Source: Bacteroidia bacterium
Lineage (GTDB): Bacteria; Bacteroidota; Bacteroidia; 2-12-FULL-35-15
DNA: 64,000 nucleotides
Assembly (NCBI GenBank): GCA_030654175.1
Contig: JAURXZ010000035.1
Location: 124,001 to 188,000 of the forward strand
Direction of reading: 5' to 3'
The position numbers were made by a program, and so were the translations under genes. The notes beneath the pieces are model-generated. The model was given only the letters and a program-made list of their open reading frames with translations. It had not been told where the DNA came from and did no database searches. Position 1 is the first letter of the stretch; every line of letters starts with the position of its first letter. Shown piece after piece: positions 43,191 to 50,409 of this stretch.

Positions 43191-43394
43191 ATTAATGTGA
43201 TGTGAAACAGGTGCTTTTTGTTTGAATTCCTGAATGATTACAGAAATACGGTTCATTATTATGGCTCTACCTTCTTTACCGTCTAAATAGGTATAAAAAC
43301 AACTTTTTTTTATTTGGCAATCAATTAAAATTTGTTGCCTTACTTGTCTTTTTTCCTTAGTACTTAAATCATCGTAAGTGTTTCGCCATGCCAT
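43173..43394 (-). CDS. Small hypothetical protein (73 aa)
   Basis: Sequence begins MAWRNTYDDLSTKEKRQVRQ and continues ILIDCQIKKSCFYTYLDGK; the middle looks like a helix-turn-helix that could bind DNA. No family recognised. It lies downstream of the structured region 43395-43592. The last codons overlap the operator-like repeats. Confidence 0.65.
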   Translation of the reverse strand: MAWRNTYDDLSTKEKRQVRQQILIDCQIKKSCFYTYLDGKEGRAIIMNRISVIIQEFKQKAPVSHHINAFHCV

Positions 43395-43592
43395 ATAAAA
43401 ACTGTGTTTGAAGGTTTCGCTCTGCGAGCGAGAAAACTCTTTGTTTTATTTTCGAGGGGGACTTGTTTGTGTGCCGTTTAAGGCTTAGAAAAGGGAGCCG
43501 GGGCACTTACCCCCGGTTATCTCCCGTTCCCCTCTGTAAATCCCTGATTGTTCGCTGTGGTTTTCAATCGCCAGCCACTCAGGGCAAAATCA
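43395..43592. other. Structured intergenic region, candidate replication origin
   Basis: A 198 bp non-coding stretch, richer in G and C than its surroundings. It holds a perfect hairpin TCGCTC-tgc-GAGCGA (43417-43431), a strong stem GGGAG-CCGGGG / CCCCGG-ttat-CTCCC (43493-43525) with a 7-base loop and a 4-base bulge, and a larger imperfect hairpin from CCCTGA to TCAGGG (43542-43584). Its position upstream of Rep suggests a rolling-circle origin or a packaging signal; a structured RNA is possible. Confidence 0.5.
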
Positions 43593-43796
43593 TTATTTTT
43601 TATAAATGCTCCAATCTGTATTCCAAGATTCGTCAGTCCTGTAACTCCAAAACTCTCGTGTATTTATAATACAACCGCTTTCGTCTGTAAGGCAGTAAAT
43701 GTTTTCGCTAATTGCAATCCATTCGTCAGGAGTGAAAAAACGGTGAGTTACTTTCTCTCCTTGTTTCATTGCTTCTATTGCTTCTTGCTTTGTCAT
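43593..43796 (-). CDS. Small phage/plasmid-type protein (67 aa)
   Basis: Reads MTKQEAIEAMKQGEKVTHRFF...EWIAISENIYCLTDESGCII. This AMKQGEKVTHRYF-type pattern is found in many small proteins of Bacteroidota phages and mobile elements; their role is unknown. Coupled at close distance to the 81-aa gene. Confidence 0.75.
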   Translation of the reverse strand: MTKQEAIEAMKQGEKVTHRFFTPDEWIAISENIYCLTDESGCIINTREFWSYRTDESWNTDWSIYKK

Positions 43797-43797
43797 A

Positions 43798-44043
43798 TTA
43801 TGCTACTTGTTTTATTTTTTTACAATGTGGATGTGATTTGAACTTTTCATAAGTGAATGGCAGTTGTTTTCTTTTTTGATATAGAACCCTGTAAATCCAT
43901 TCCTTTTGCGGTTCTGTAAGCAAATACTCATTGTTTGCTTTTGCTATGTGAAACAGATCAGTAATAAAACGTTTTGACCATGTCCCGGGAGCGTATCTGC
44001 ATTCGCTCAACTTCTTAATTATCAAAAGTTCATCCGCTGTCAT
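43798..44043 (-). CDS. Small hypothetical protein (81 aa)
   Basis: Helical, basic, with no recognised domain (LIIKKLSECRYAPGTWSKRFITDLFHIAKANNEYLLTEPQKEWI). The Trp/Lys-rich pattern is similar to small early proteins of Bacteroidota phages. It is 1 bp from its downstream neighbour. Confidence 0.65.
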   Translation of the reverse strand: MTADELLIIKKLSECRYAPGTWSKRFITDLFHIAKANNEYLLTEPQKEWIYRVLYQKRKQLPFTYEKFKSHPHCKKIKQVA

Positions 44044-44046
44044 GGC

Positions 44047-44247
44047 CTATTCGTTTATTGCTTTTTTACATTCAGCTATTTGCTCACGTACTTCATGAAT
44101 TTTTTCTTTGAAAGCCTTGGTTAATGTTTCACGCATTGGGTCAGAGGAACTAACTTCTTTTAACTTATCCATTAAATGAGAATGGAATATTGTTAAGCCA
44201 TGTTCTACATTCATTAATTGCGAAGTATTTAGTCTTATTACTTTCAT
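44047..44247 (-). CDS. Small coiled-coil protein (66 aa)
   Basis: A helical protein (GLTIFHSHLMDKLKEVSSSD ... LTKAFKEKIHEVREQIAECKK) without recognised family; it overlaps the 101-aa frame by one base. Probably an early regulatory or accessory protein. Confidence 0.6.
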   Translation of the reverse strand: MKVIRLNTSQLMNVEHGLTIFHSHLMDKLKEVSSSDPMRETLTKAFKEKIHEVREQIAECKKAINE

Positions 44248-44495
44248 TAGCTTGGAATTTCGATTTGTGTATTTTGTTTATTGGCAAGAGCCAACTGTTT
44301 TAAAATTTCAGTTAGCTTGGTATGTGCAGTACGGCCAGCAAGTACATTGCTTATTAAATTGTAACCTTTGGCGGTATTATATTCCGGAAAACTTCCATAA
44401 ATCAAATCCCGGACATTTTTAGGCAAATCTTTTTTGATTTTCAAAACATCCGCTTTGCACTTTTTGCCCGGTGAATCACTTAGTTCTGTTTTCAT
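44247..44495 (-). CDS. Small early protein (82 aa)
   Basis: The ATG at 44495 (MKTELSDSPGKKCKADV) is preferred over the frame end at 44552, which would run through the operator region. Contains LPKNVRDLIYGSFPEYNTAKGYNLISNVLAGRTAHTKLTEILKQLA, a helical domain typical of small phage regulators in Bacteroidota. It is transcribed divergently from the XRE repressor, so it may be a Cro-like or early regulator. Confidence 0.65.
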   Translation of the reverse strand: MKTELSDSPGKKCKADVLKIKKDLPKNVRDLIYGSFPEYNTAKGYNLISNVLAGRTAHTKLTEILKQLALANKQNTQIEIPS

Positions 44496-44556
44496 ACTGT
44501 TTATTTTTGCTTTGTAATTAATTATTAATACATTTGTATTAGTACGATGCAATATT

Positions 44557-44603
44557 ATTACAAATCATTAATGAATTTATAATGTAACATTACAAATTAT
44601 TAA
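44557..44603. promoter_or_regulatory. Paired operator in the lysogeny switch
   Basis: Direct repeats ATTACAAATCATTAA (44557-44571) and ATTACAAATTATTAA (44589-44603), 32 bp apart start to start (three helical turns), in the gap between the early genes and the repressor. A partial inverted copy (ACATTTGTATTA, 44530-44541) lies on the early side. Probable repressor binding sites. Confidence 0.55.
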
Positions 44604-44610
44604 CAAAATT

Positions 44611-45075
44611 ATGAACATGAAGACATCTGTAAATCAAAGAATTAAGGAGTTTCGATCAGAAATTAGCTTAAATCAAACACAATTTGCCGTCAAAGCAGGC
44701 TTATCATTGCCAACTATTTCTGGCATAGAGTCAAATAACAACACAATTGTTAGTGAAAGGACTATAATGGCAATATGTAAAACTTTCAATGGGAATCCGG
44801 AATGGTTCAAATTAGGGAAAGGCGATAAATTTTTAGAAGGTGGCTTATTGGAGCAGAAATTAGACGCAATAGGTAACCCTTGGAAAGATGAGGCTTACGA
44901 AACAGTGAAGCGAGAAAACGATTTTTTAAAAAAACAAACTGAGTGGCTTCAAGGTTTGATCAACAACCTTACTCAGAAAACAGGTAATCCAAATTTTCTT
45001 AAAGCTTCCGATGTAGCGGAAATCCCTTATTATTTTTTATCGGGGGTTTATTCGGGGGCTAATGCACAATGTTAA
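44611..45075 (+). CDS. XRE-family repressor-like regulator
   Basis: A 154-residue protein with an N-terminal HTH_3 domain: RIKEFRSEISLNQTQFAVKA, GLSLPTISGIESNNN and ISER-type helix (residues 7-65). A coiled-coil-like middle (NDFLKKQTEWLQGLINNLTQK) follows. It is the only plus-strand gene at this end and is divergent from the early operon, so it is the likely lysogeny repressor. No protease or LexA-like domain is visible. Confidence 0.88.
   Translation: MNMKTSVNQRIKEFRSEISLNQTQFAVKAGLSLPTISGIESNNNTIVSERTIMAICKTFNGNPEWFKLGKGDKFLEGGLLEQKLDAIGNPWKDEAYETVKRENDFLKKQTEWLQGLINNLTQKTGNPNFLKASDVAEIPYYFLSGVYSGANAQC
45042..45059 (+). promoter_or_regulatory. Candidate integrase arm sites, right end
   Basis: CGGGGGT at 45041-45047 and CGGGGGC at 45053-45059, 12 bp apart, inside the last codons of the repressor gene and 53 bp before attR. 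Same motif and spacing as at 29763-29780. Confidence 0.45.
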
Positions 45076-45111
45076 GGTGCAACCGCTTGAAATTCAGAGG
45101 TGTTGAAAGGA

Positions 45112-45132
45112 CCCGTCCGGTGTCCGCTGAAA
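45112..45132 (+). other. attR core
   Basis: CCCGTCCGGTGTCCGCTGAAA, equal to the tRNA-Asp 3' end plus flank (29639-29657) except for two extra bases (TG). It marks the right boundary of the element. Confidence 0.78.
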
Positions 45133-45140
45133 AAGAAGAA

Positions 45141-45175
45141 AAAGCCCCGCTATCATTAAGATAGCGGGGTTTTTG
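45141..45175 (+). terminator. Original tRNA-Asp terminator, beyond attR
   Basis: CCCCGCTAT-cattaag-ATAGCGGGG followed by T5. Before integration it would have followed the tRNA directly. Beyond it, 45176-45319 has a 12 bp tandem (GGGGAATGGTTT twice, 45184-45207) and no gene that I can support. Confidence 0.9.
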
Positions 45176-45319
45176 ATTTCTCCGGGGAATGGTTTGGGGA
45201 ATGGTTTGGCACTATTTCAATAAAACGGGATCAAGCGCAAAAGTTGTAGAGCAATACTAACTAAGCGAATAATTTGGAGATCCTGAACAGGAAGAATTTA
45301 TAATAGCGAAAAGTCCTAC

Positions 45320-45778
45320 CTAATGTTTTCTCTCCTTTTTTCTTTTAAGTGCTGCTGAATATTGTTTTTTTTCTTCGCTTGTAACGGGTTTGATAGCCGG
45401 AACAATCAATGGTTTTGCATCCGAATCAAGCGCTACAAATGTAAAATACGCCTGGTTTGTAAGAAATTGCTCAGGAATTTTAACAGACCTGGCCCAAACT
45501 TCTACATAGATCTCCATGGATGTTTTAAAAACACGGGTAAGTTTTGCCTTTATCGTTAATATATCACCCAAATGTACCGGACTCTTAAAATATACTTTAT
45601 CGATCGAAACAGTCACTGCAATACTTTCAGCATGGATCTGAGCACACACAGCTGAAGCAGTATCCATCCAATGTATCAATCTTCCTCCCTGTAATATTCC
45701 CATAGGATTGGTATCATTGGGAAAAACAATTTCAGTCATTATCGTCTCTGAGTCCTTGGGAATTTTTGATGTTTTCAT
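45320..45778 (-). CDS. Acyl-CoA thioesterase (hotdog fold)
   Basis: A 152-residue YciA/BFIT-type thioesterase. N-terminal ETIMTEIVFPNDTNPMGILQGGRLIHWMDTASA holds the conserved hotdog catalytic loop (NPMG then GG), with VYFKSPVHLGDIL and FTFVALD following. Hydrolyses acyl-CoAs in the cytoplasm; the chain-length preference cannot be read. It is transcribed toward the element end. Overlaps no neighbour. Confidence 0.92.
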   Translation of the reverse strand: MKTSKIPKDSETIMTEIVFPNDTNPMGILQGGRLIHWMDTASAVCAQIHAESIAVTVSIDKVYFKSPVHLGDILTIKAKLTRVFKTSMEIYVEVWARSVKIPEQFLTNQAYFTFVALDSDAKPLIVPAIKPVTSEEKKQYSAALKRKKERKH

Positions 45779-45811
45779 ATTTTCATTAACCGATTAATTT
45801 TCATTCCTGCT

Positions 45812-46351
45812 CTAATTAAGCTTTTTCTCCAGCTCGATGGCTTTAGGAAATAATATATCATTTTCAAGATGAACATGCTTATGAAGATCGTCCTCGAATT
45901 CTTTCAGTTTTAAATATGACAATTTGTAAGTTGTACATGCATCAGAAGGAGGAGTATAATTACCAGACAATGTTTTGATTTCCTCCATTATTTCCCCAAC
46001 TATATCATGTTCCTGTTCCATCATCTTAATTGGACTTTCCACGGTCCCAAATGGAGATGGTTCAATTTTCATTCCATAACTATTTGCAGTAGCGAGATGT
46101 TTGATATAAGGGAATAAAATTTCTTCTTCTTTGCAAATATGACGGTTCAATTCATCAGTAAGGTCCAGAAATTTTTCAGCGATAACAATTACCTCCGGAT
46201 GCTTTTCACCGTGAACTTTGGCTACCTTTTGCGTGTATTCAAAGATAACAGGAATCGCTTGCCTCACGTACGTGTGATGTTCATTTAAAATATGATCGGT
46301 TAAAAAATCAATATTCCAGTTCAAAACTGAATCGTTCAGAGATTGTTTCAT
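45812..46351 (-). CDS. Hemerythrin-domain di-iron protein, RIC-like
   Basis: A 179-residue four-helix bundle. Probable iron ligands: HH in LNEHHTYV, His and Glu in NRHICKEEEILFP, His in MEQEHDIVGEIME, His and Glu in DLHKHVHLENDILFP. This is the C-terminal domain pattern of RIC/ScdA/YtfE proteins, which repair nitrosatively damaged Fe-S centres, but the N-terminal ScdA_N domain is missing. Upstream (46401-46414) is a variant of the TGA-N6-TCA palindrome found at the cbb3 genes. Confidence 0.88.
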   Translation of the reverse strand: MKQSLNDSVLNWNIDFLTDHILNEHHTYVRQAIPVIFEYTQKVAKVHGEKHPEVIVIAEKFLDLTDELNRHICKEEEILFPYIKHLATANSYGMKIEPSPFGTVESPIKMMEQEHDIVGEIMEEIKTLSGNYTPPSDACTTYKLSYLKLKEFEDDLHKHVHLENDILFPKAIELEKKLN

Positions 46352-46400
46352 TCTTGTTTATTTTATAAAGTAAAACTATTGTTTATAAATTACACAAACA

Positions 46401-46414
46401 CTGACATTCATCAT
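46401..46414. promoter_or_regulatory. Variant TGA-N6-TCA site before hemerythrin gene 1
   Basis: CTGACATTCATCAT: one arm differs by one base from ATGA-N6-TCAT. It lies 50 bp upstream of the minus-strand hemerythrin gene. Confidence 0.4.
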
Positions 46415-46570
46415 AATTTATATTAATGAAAAATGATGTGAATATATCTGAAGATGAACCACAAATGGTGAGAGTGCTAATTCCAAAGATTTTGAACTAT
46501 TCCAAGAATATACTAATTCAAATAAAAAACGAATAAAAAAATAAATAAATGATAAATATCAGTAGTAAAA

Positions 46571-46584
46571 ATGACACCCGTCAT
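46571..46584. promoter_or_regulatory. ATGA-N6-TCAT site before hemerythrin gene 2
   Basis: ATGACACCCGTCAT, a perfect 4+4 inverted repeat with the 6 bp spacer, flanked by A and T tracts. Its right edge is 46 bp upstream of the ATG at 46631. Confidence 0.55.
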
Positions 46585-46630
46585 AAAGTTAGTAAGGGGA
46601 TAAGGGGAAATTTGTAGAAAAAGAGAATTC

Positions 46631-47203
46631 ATGAAGAGCACAAAAAAAGGTGAAGTTGTTAATTACAATCTATTGGGATTAGATGAGCTGGCTGAGTTCA
46701 TTTCAAAAACTTATCATAATTATTTGAAAGAACTTATTTTTTCTTTAGAAGTTCATTTAGGAACACTGCTGAAGATTGATACCATAAAGGACCCGGCAAT
46801 TACATCTATTAGAAATTGTGTTCAGGAACTCAAAATACTATTAGAGCAGCATGTGAGCCGAGGAGAGAATATACTGTTTCCATTTATCAGCAAACTGACA
46901 AAAAACAATAAAAACCCAAACATAGAGCCCGACATTTTCTCCGGACATTTGATCAAAAAAATAAAAATGGAACATGCGAAGATTTCAGAAATACAAAACA
47001 AAATTCGCAAATTAAGTCATAATTATTCACCACCGGCAAACTCTTCAGCTGCATTGAAGTTATGCTATGCTCAATTGTTTAACCTGGAACAAGATATTCA
47101 TAAACATATTTTTGTAGAAGAAAACATTCTATTTCCAAAGTTATTGGATTTTGAAAAAAAAAAGATCAGAACACTAAAAAATAATACAAATGAAAAATTG
47201 TAA
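46631..47203 (+). CDS. Second hemerythrin-domain protein (190 aa)
   Basis: Same fold and probable ligands as the protein at 45812-46351 (YHNYLKEL, LEQHVSRGENILFP, KMEHAKISEIQ, DIHKHIFVEENILFP) but quite different sequence otherwise. It is likely a diverged RIC-like or oxygen/NO-binding hemerythrin. It lies 31 bp upstream of ccoI, on the same strand, so it heads the respiratory operon. Confidence 0.85.
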   Translation: MKSTKKGEVVNYNLLGLDELAEFISKTYHNYLKELIFSLEVHLGTLLKIDTIKDPAITSIRNCVQELKILLEQHVSRGENILFPFISKLTKNNKNPNIEPDIFSGHLIKKIKMEHAKISEIQNKIRKLSHNYSPPANSSAALKLCYAQLFNLEQDIHKHIFVEENILFPKLLDFEKKKIRTLKNNTNEKL

Positions 47204-47234
47204 TCACGCTCTAAAACAAATCCAAAAATAAATT

Positions 47235-49640
47235 TTGATGCAAATAGCTAATAACAAAAGGCTTGAGAAAACACAAATCAAATGTTATCATTGCGGGGAA
47301 GATTGCGCTGAAGAAACAGATCAGTCGAGCGATAAAACCTTTTGTTGTGACGGATGTAAGCTTGTTTATGAACTATTGAATGAGAATAACCTTTGTACTT
47401 ATTATACCTTAAACGATGCTCCGGGCGTTTCCTTAAAAAACACCAATTCAGGAAGGTTTGATTATTTAGATGATAACACTGTTAAACGAAAACTTCTTAA
47501 ATTTTCGGATGGAAAACAAAACCGTGTAACTTTTTTTATTCCGAAAATGCATTGCAGCTCCTGTATTTGGCTTTTGGAAAATTTATATAAACTCAACGAT
47601 GGTATTAAGGGGTGTACTGTTAATTTCCTTAAAAAGGAAGCAAGTATTATTTACAATGAAGATATTAAGCTTTCCTCGGTAGTATCGCTATTGGCTGCAA
47701 TCGGATACGAGCCCTTAATCAGTTTAAATGATCTTGAGAGTAAAAATCCCCGAAAAGTTGATAAAACGAGAATTATTAAGATCGGTATTGCAGGTTTCTG
47801 CTTTGGAAACATTATGATGCTGAGTTTCCCTGAATATTTTTCTCTTGGTAACTTTTATGAACAAAATAATTTAAAAAGCTTTTTCGGTGGACTTAATCTG
47901 TTTTTATCATTACCGGTATTTTTCTATTCCGCATCCGATTTTTTTATCTCTTCCTGGAAGGGGATCAGGCAACGATTCCTTAATATAGACATTCCAATTG
48001 CCTTCGCCATTGTGGTTGCTTTTGTCAGAAGCATTTATGAGATTTTAACCGGGACAGGTGCCGGCTACCTTGACTCTATGAGTGGTATTGTTTTTTTCAT
48101 GCTCATTGGCCGCTATTTTCAAGACATAACCTATGATTCACTTTCGTTTGAGAGAGACTATAAATCATTCTTTCCGATTTCTGTAACAATTTTGAAAGAA
48201 AAAAATGAATGCAGTGTACCTGTTTCAGATCTCAAAAAAGGAGATGTAATTATTATTAGAAACAGTGAATTAATACCCGCTGATTCTATCCTGATCAGCG
48301 ACCAAACGTATATCGATTATAGCTTTGTTACCGGTGAATCAAGGCCTGTAAAAGTAACAGCAGGTAATTTAATTTATGCTGGCGGCAGACAGTTGCATGG
48401 GGCTGTTGAACTTATAGTTGAAAAAGAAGTTTCGCAAAGCTATCTTACAGGCTTGTGGAATAAAGAGTTTAAGAATGGGAACGAAGAGCCTGTTTCTTCC
48501 ATTCACAGGGTGAGTAAATATTTTACGTATGCCGTATTCCTTATTTCATTTACCGCATTTGCGTATTGGCTTTTGATGGGTGATCCCGGAAAAGGGTTAA
48601 ACGCGTTAACTTCAGTATTAATAATTGCCTGCCCATGTGCCTTGCTGCTTTCGGCAACATTCACTAATGGGAATATGATCCGGATTTTCGGGAGAAATAA
48701 ATTTTACATAAAAAATCCGAAAATAATCGAACGCCTTGCAAATGCGGATACCATTGTCTTCGACAAGACCGGAACAATTACTCATGGAGCAGCTATTAGT
48801 TTCAAAGGAAATATTACAGAAGAGGAAACTAAAATGGCCGCCTCTCTTGCATCGGGCTCCACTCATCCTTTAAGCAGGAAAATTTATGAACAATATTCAA
48901 TAAAAGGAAAATTGAATGTAAAAAACTTTGAAGAATTTCCAGGTCATGGAATTAAAGGAATGGTTGATGGAAAATCAGTGATCATGGGGTCATCGTACTT
49001 TGTTGCGGGCAAAAATATATCCTCAAAGCACCAATCCAGCATGGTATATTTAATGATAGATGGAGTTTTTAAAGGATATTTCCTTATCGACAATGCTTAT
49101 AGAAACGGGCTTGCCCCTCTCATAACGGATTTAAAACAACGATATGCTATTAAACTTCTGTCGGGGGATAATGATTCAGAAAAAGAATTACTTGCCCAAC
49201 TGCTTCAAACCAACGATCTCCTTTTCGAACAAAAACCGGAAGATAAAACCAATTATATAAAATCTCTAAAGGAAAGCGGACATACCGTTATCATGATCGG
49301 AGATGGTTTAAATGACTCTGGTGCGTTGTTAAGCAGTAATGTTGGGATCGCTATTTCTGATGACACAAACAATTTTTCTCCTTCCTGTGACGCTATATTA
49401 AATGGGGCATCATTCGGTAAGCTTGACAACTTACTTTCCTTTGCAAGAAGTGGAAGGAAATTGATTTTGGCAAGCTTTATAATATCGATCGTATATAACA
49501 TTGTTGGAGTGTTCTTTGCAGTACAAGGCACTCTTTCACCTGTAATTGCTGCCATTTTGATGCCTGCCAGCTCCATATCAATTATCCTTTTTACAACAGT
49601 GGCCAGTTCATTAATTGCACGAAAAAAGAACCTGACTTAA
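47235..49640 (+). CDS. ccoI: CcoI/FixI-type copper-transporting P-type ATPase
   Basis: An 801-residue P1B-type ATPase that supplies copper to the CuB site of cbb3 oxidase. N-terminal Cys-rich region (CYHCGEDC, CCDGCKLVYELL), HMA-like MHCSSCIWLLENL, eight membrane segments, CPCALLLSA in TM6, phosphorylation DKTGTITHG, TGESRPVKV, and GDGLNDSGALLSS. The double metal-binding N-terminus is characteristic of CcoI/FixI rather than CopA. Located in front of ccoS and ccoNOQP. Confidence 0.95.
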   Translation: MMQIANNKRLEKTQIKCYHCGEDCAEETDQSSDKTFCCDGCKLVYELLNENNLCTYYTLNDAPGVSLKNTNSGRFDYLDDNTVKRKLLKFSDGKQNRVTFFIPKMHCSSCIWLLENLYKLNDGIKGCTVNFLKKEASIIYNEDIKLSSVVSLLAAIGYEPLISLNDLESKNPRKVDKTRIIKIGIAGFCFGNIMMLSFPEYFSLGNFYEQNNLKSFFGGLNLFLSLPVFFYSASDFFISSWKGIRQRFLNIDIPIAFAIVVAFVRSIYEILTGTGAGYLDSMSGIVFFMLIGRYFQDITYDSLSFERDYKSFFPISVTILKEKNECSVPVSDLKKGDVIIIRNSELIPADSILISDQTYIDYSFVTGESRPVKVTAGNLIYAGGRQLHGAVELIVEKEVSQSYLTGLWNKEFKNGNEEPVSSIHRVSKYFTYAVFLISFTAFAYWLLMGDPGKGLNALTSVLIIACPCALLLSATFTNGNMIRIFGRNKFYIKNPKIIERLANADTIVFDKTGTITHGAAISFKGNITEEETKMAASLASGSTHPLSRKIYEQYSIKGKLNVKNFEEFPGHGIKGMVDGKSVIMGSSYFVAGKNISSKHQSSMVYLMIDGVFKGYFLIDNAYRNGLAPLITDLKQRYAIKLLSGDNDSEKELLAQLLQTNDLLFEQKPEDKTNYIKSLKESGHTVIMIGDGLNDSGALLSSNVGIAISDDTNNFSPSCDAILNGASFGKLDNLLSFARSGRKLILASFIISIVYNIVGVFFAVQGTLSPVIAAILMPASSISIILFTTVASSLIARKKNLT

Positions 49641-49663
49641 TTTGAACCATTCCTCAACAAAAA

Positions 49664-50029
49664 TTATTTTGATATTCCGAGTTTGTATTGAAAAACAGTT
49701 GCAATGTTATTTGCCTTATATATGGCCATATCAGCATTTGCGCCTTGAAAAAGATCATTAATTGTTTCAGTAAAGAGCTGAAGCCATCTGTTAAAATTGT
49801 CAACACTTAAATTCAATTTCATATGCGGAGGAAATGGCTGCCCCTGGTAATCCATTGTTCCAATTAGTTGAGTACCCCAGAATTGATACATTTTTGGAAG
49901 ATGGTGCGCCCAATCGATACCTGCCACTTCATTAAAAATTGGTGAAAGTACCTTATCGTTATTTACCTTATCATAAAAGGTGTCTACAAGTTGCTTTATA
50001 TCTTCTTTGGTTAAAATGTCGGTTTTCAT
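49664..50029 (-). CDS. Group III truncated hemoglobin
   Basis: A 121-residue globin. Preferred ATG at 50029 (MKTDILTKEDIKQL), leaving 50030-50050 as leader. Features of truncated globins: DTFYDKVNNDKVLSPIFNEVA, HHLPKMYQFWGTQLIG, the proximal His in QPFPPHMKL, and LFTETINDLF. It may bind oxygen or NO; the group III type is often found near microaerobic respiration genes. It is divergent from ccoS and shares the palindrome at 50078-50095. Confidence 0.9.
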   Translation of the reverse strand: MKTDILTKEDIKQLVDTFYDKVNNDKVLSPIFNEVAGIDWAHHLPKMYQFWGTQLIGTMDYQGQPFPPHMKLNLSVDNFNRWLQLFTETINDLFQGANADMAIYKANNIATVFQYKLGISK

Positions 50030-50077
50030 GAATATTAGTTTAGAATTCAAAATTACAAATTATCTGCTCCGTACAAT

Positions 50078-50095
50078 ATATGACTTTAATCATAT
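50078..50095. promoter_or_regulatory. TATGA-N6-TCATA palindrome between globin and ccoS
   Basis: ATATGACTTTAATCATAT, a perfect 6+6 inverted repeat. It lies 48 bp upstream of the globin start and 71 bp upstream of ccoS, so it could regulate both. The same core 16 bases occur at 60081-60096. Confidence 0.65.
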
Positions 50096-50166
50096 CGCCC
50101 TCTGACAAGGCTCATAATCGGTTTGAAAAATGCTCGATATTTTTGAACCATCAATAATAATCAACG

Positions 50167-50394
50167 ATGAGCGTATTATTTATCTTAATTGGAGCAAGCA
50201 TTTTAATAGCATTTGGTTTTCTTGTGGCCTTTATCTGGAGCGTAAGATCGGGACAATATGAAGATGATTACACACCTTCCGTAAGAATGCTGTTTGAAAA
50301 CCCCAAAATTTCAGAAAAACCAACACAAGAATCACCAAATACAAAAAACACCTTTTGCAAAACTTATAAAAACACAACACCCCCAACTATCTAA
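50167..50394 (+). CDS. ccoS: Cbb3 oxidase assembly protein CcoS
   Basis: A 75-residue single-span protein: MSVLFILIGASILIAFGFLVAFIWSVRSGQYEDD, the typical CcoS motif (membrane helix then SGQ-Y-DD) followed by a variable tail. Needed for maturation of CcoN with heme and copper in other bacteria. It is 15 bp upstream of ccoNO. Confidence 0.92.
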   Translation: MSVLFILIGASILIAFGFLVAFIWSVRSGQYEDDYTPSVRMLFENPKISEKPTQESPNTKNTFCKTYKNTTPPTI

Positions 50395-50409
50395 ATTCAA
50401 AAAATAATT

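Larger units (their letters stand above)
29639..45132. mobile_element. Integrated tailless-phage-like element (about 15.5 kb)
   Basis: Bounded by the tRNA-Asp 3' end and a near-copy of it at 45112-45132. It carries an integrase next to the tRNA, then about 30 tightly packed minus-strand genes, and an XRE repressor reading plus-strand at the far end. Recognised functions are replication (Rep, SSB), a soluble P-loop ATPase, a beta-rich capsid candidate, many single-span membrane proteins, an HExxH protein, GH73 muramidase, 3TM holin and fibre-like proteins. No portal, large terminase, tail or conjugation genes are present. This fits a prophage of a small icosahedral, probably membrane-containing virus; a filamentous phage is less likely because the ATPase lacks the membrane segment of Zot/pI. 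Gene boundaries often overlap as TAATG or ATGA. Confidence 0.85.

Noticed and set aside
29639-45132. Integrative conjugative element
   Set aside because: No relaxase of the MOB type, no tra/VirB genes and no coupling protein are visible; the P-loop ATPase is too small for VirD4 or VirB4.
45184-45260. Short plus-strand frame MVWHYFNKTG... after attR as a gene remnant
   Set aside because: Only about 20 codons, no recognisable family, and the GGGGAATGGTTT tandem better explains the sequence.
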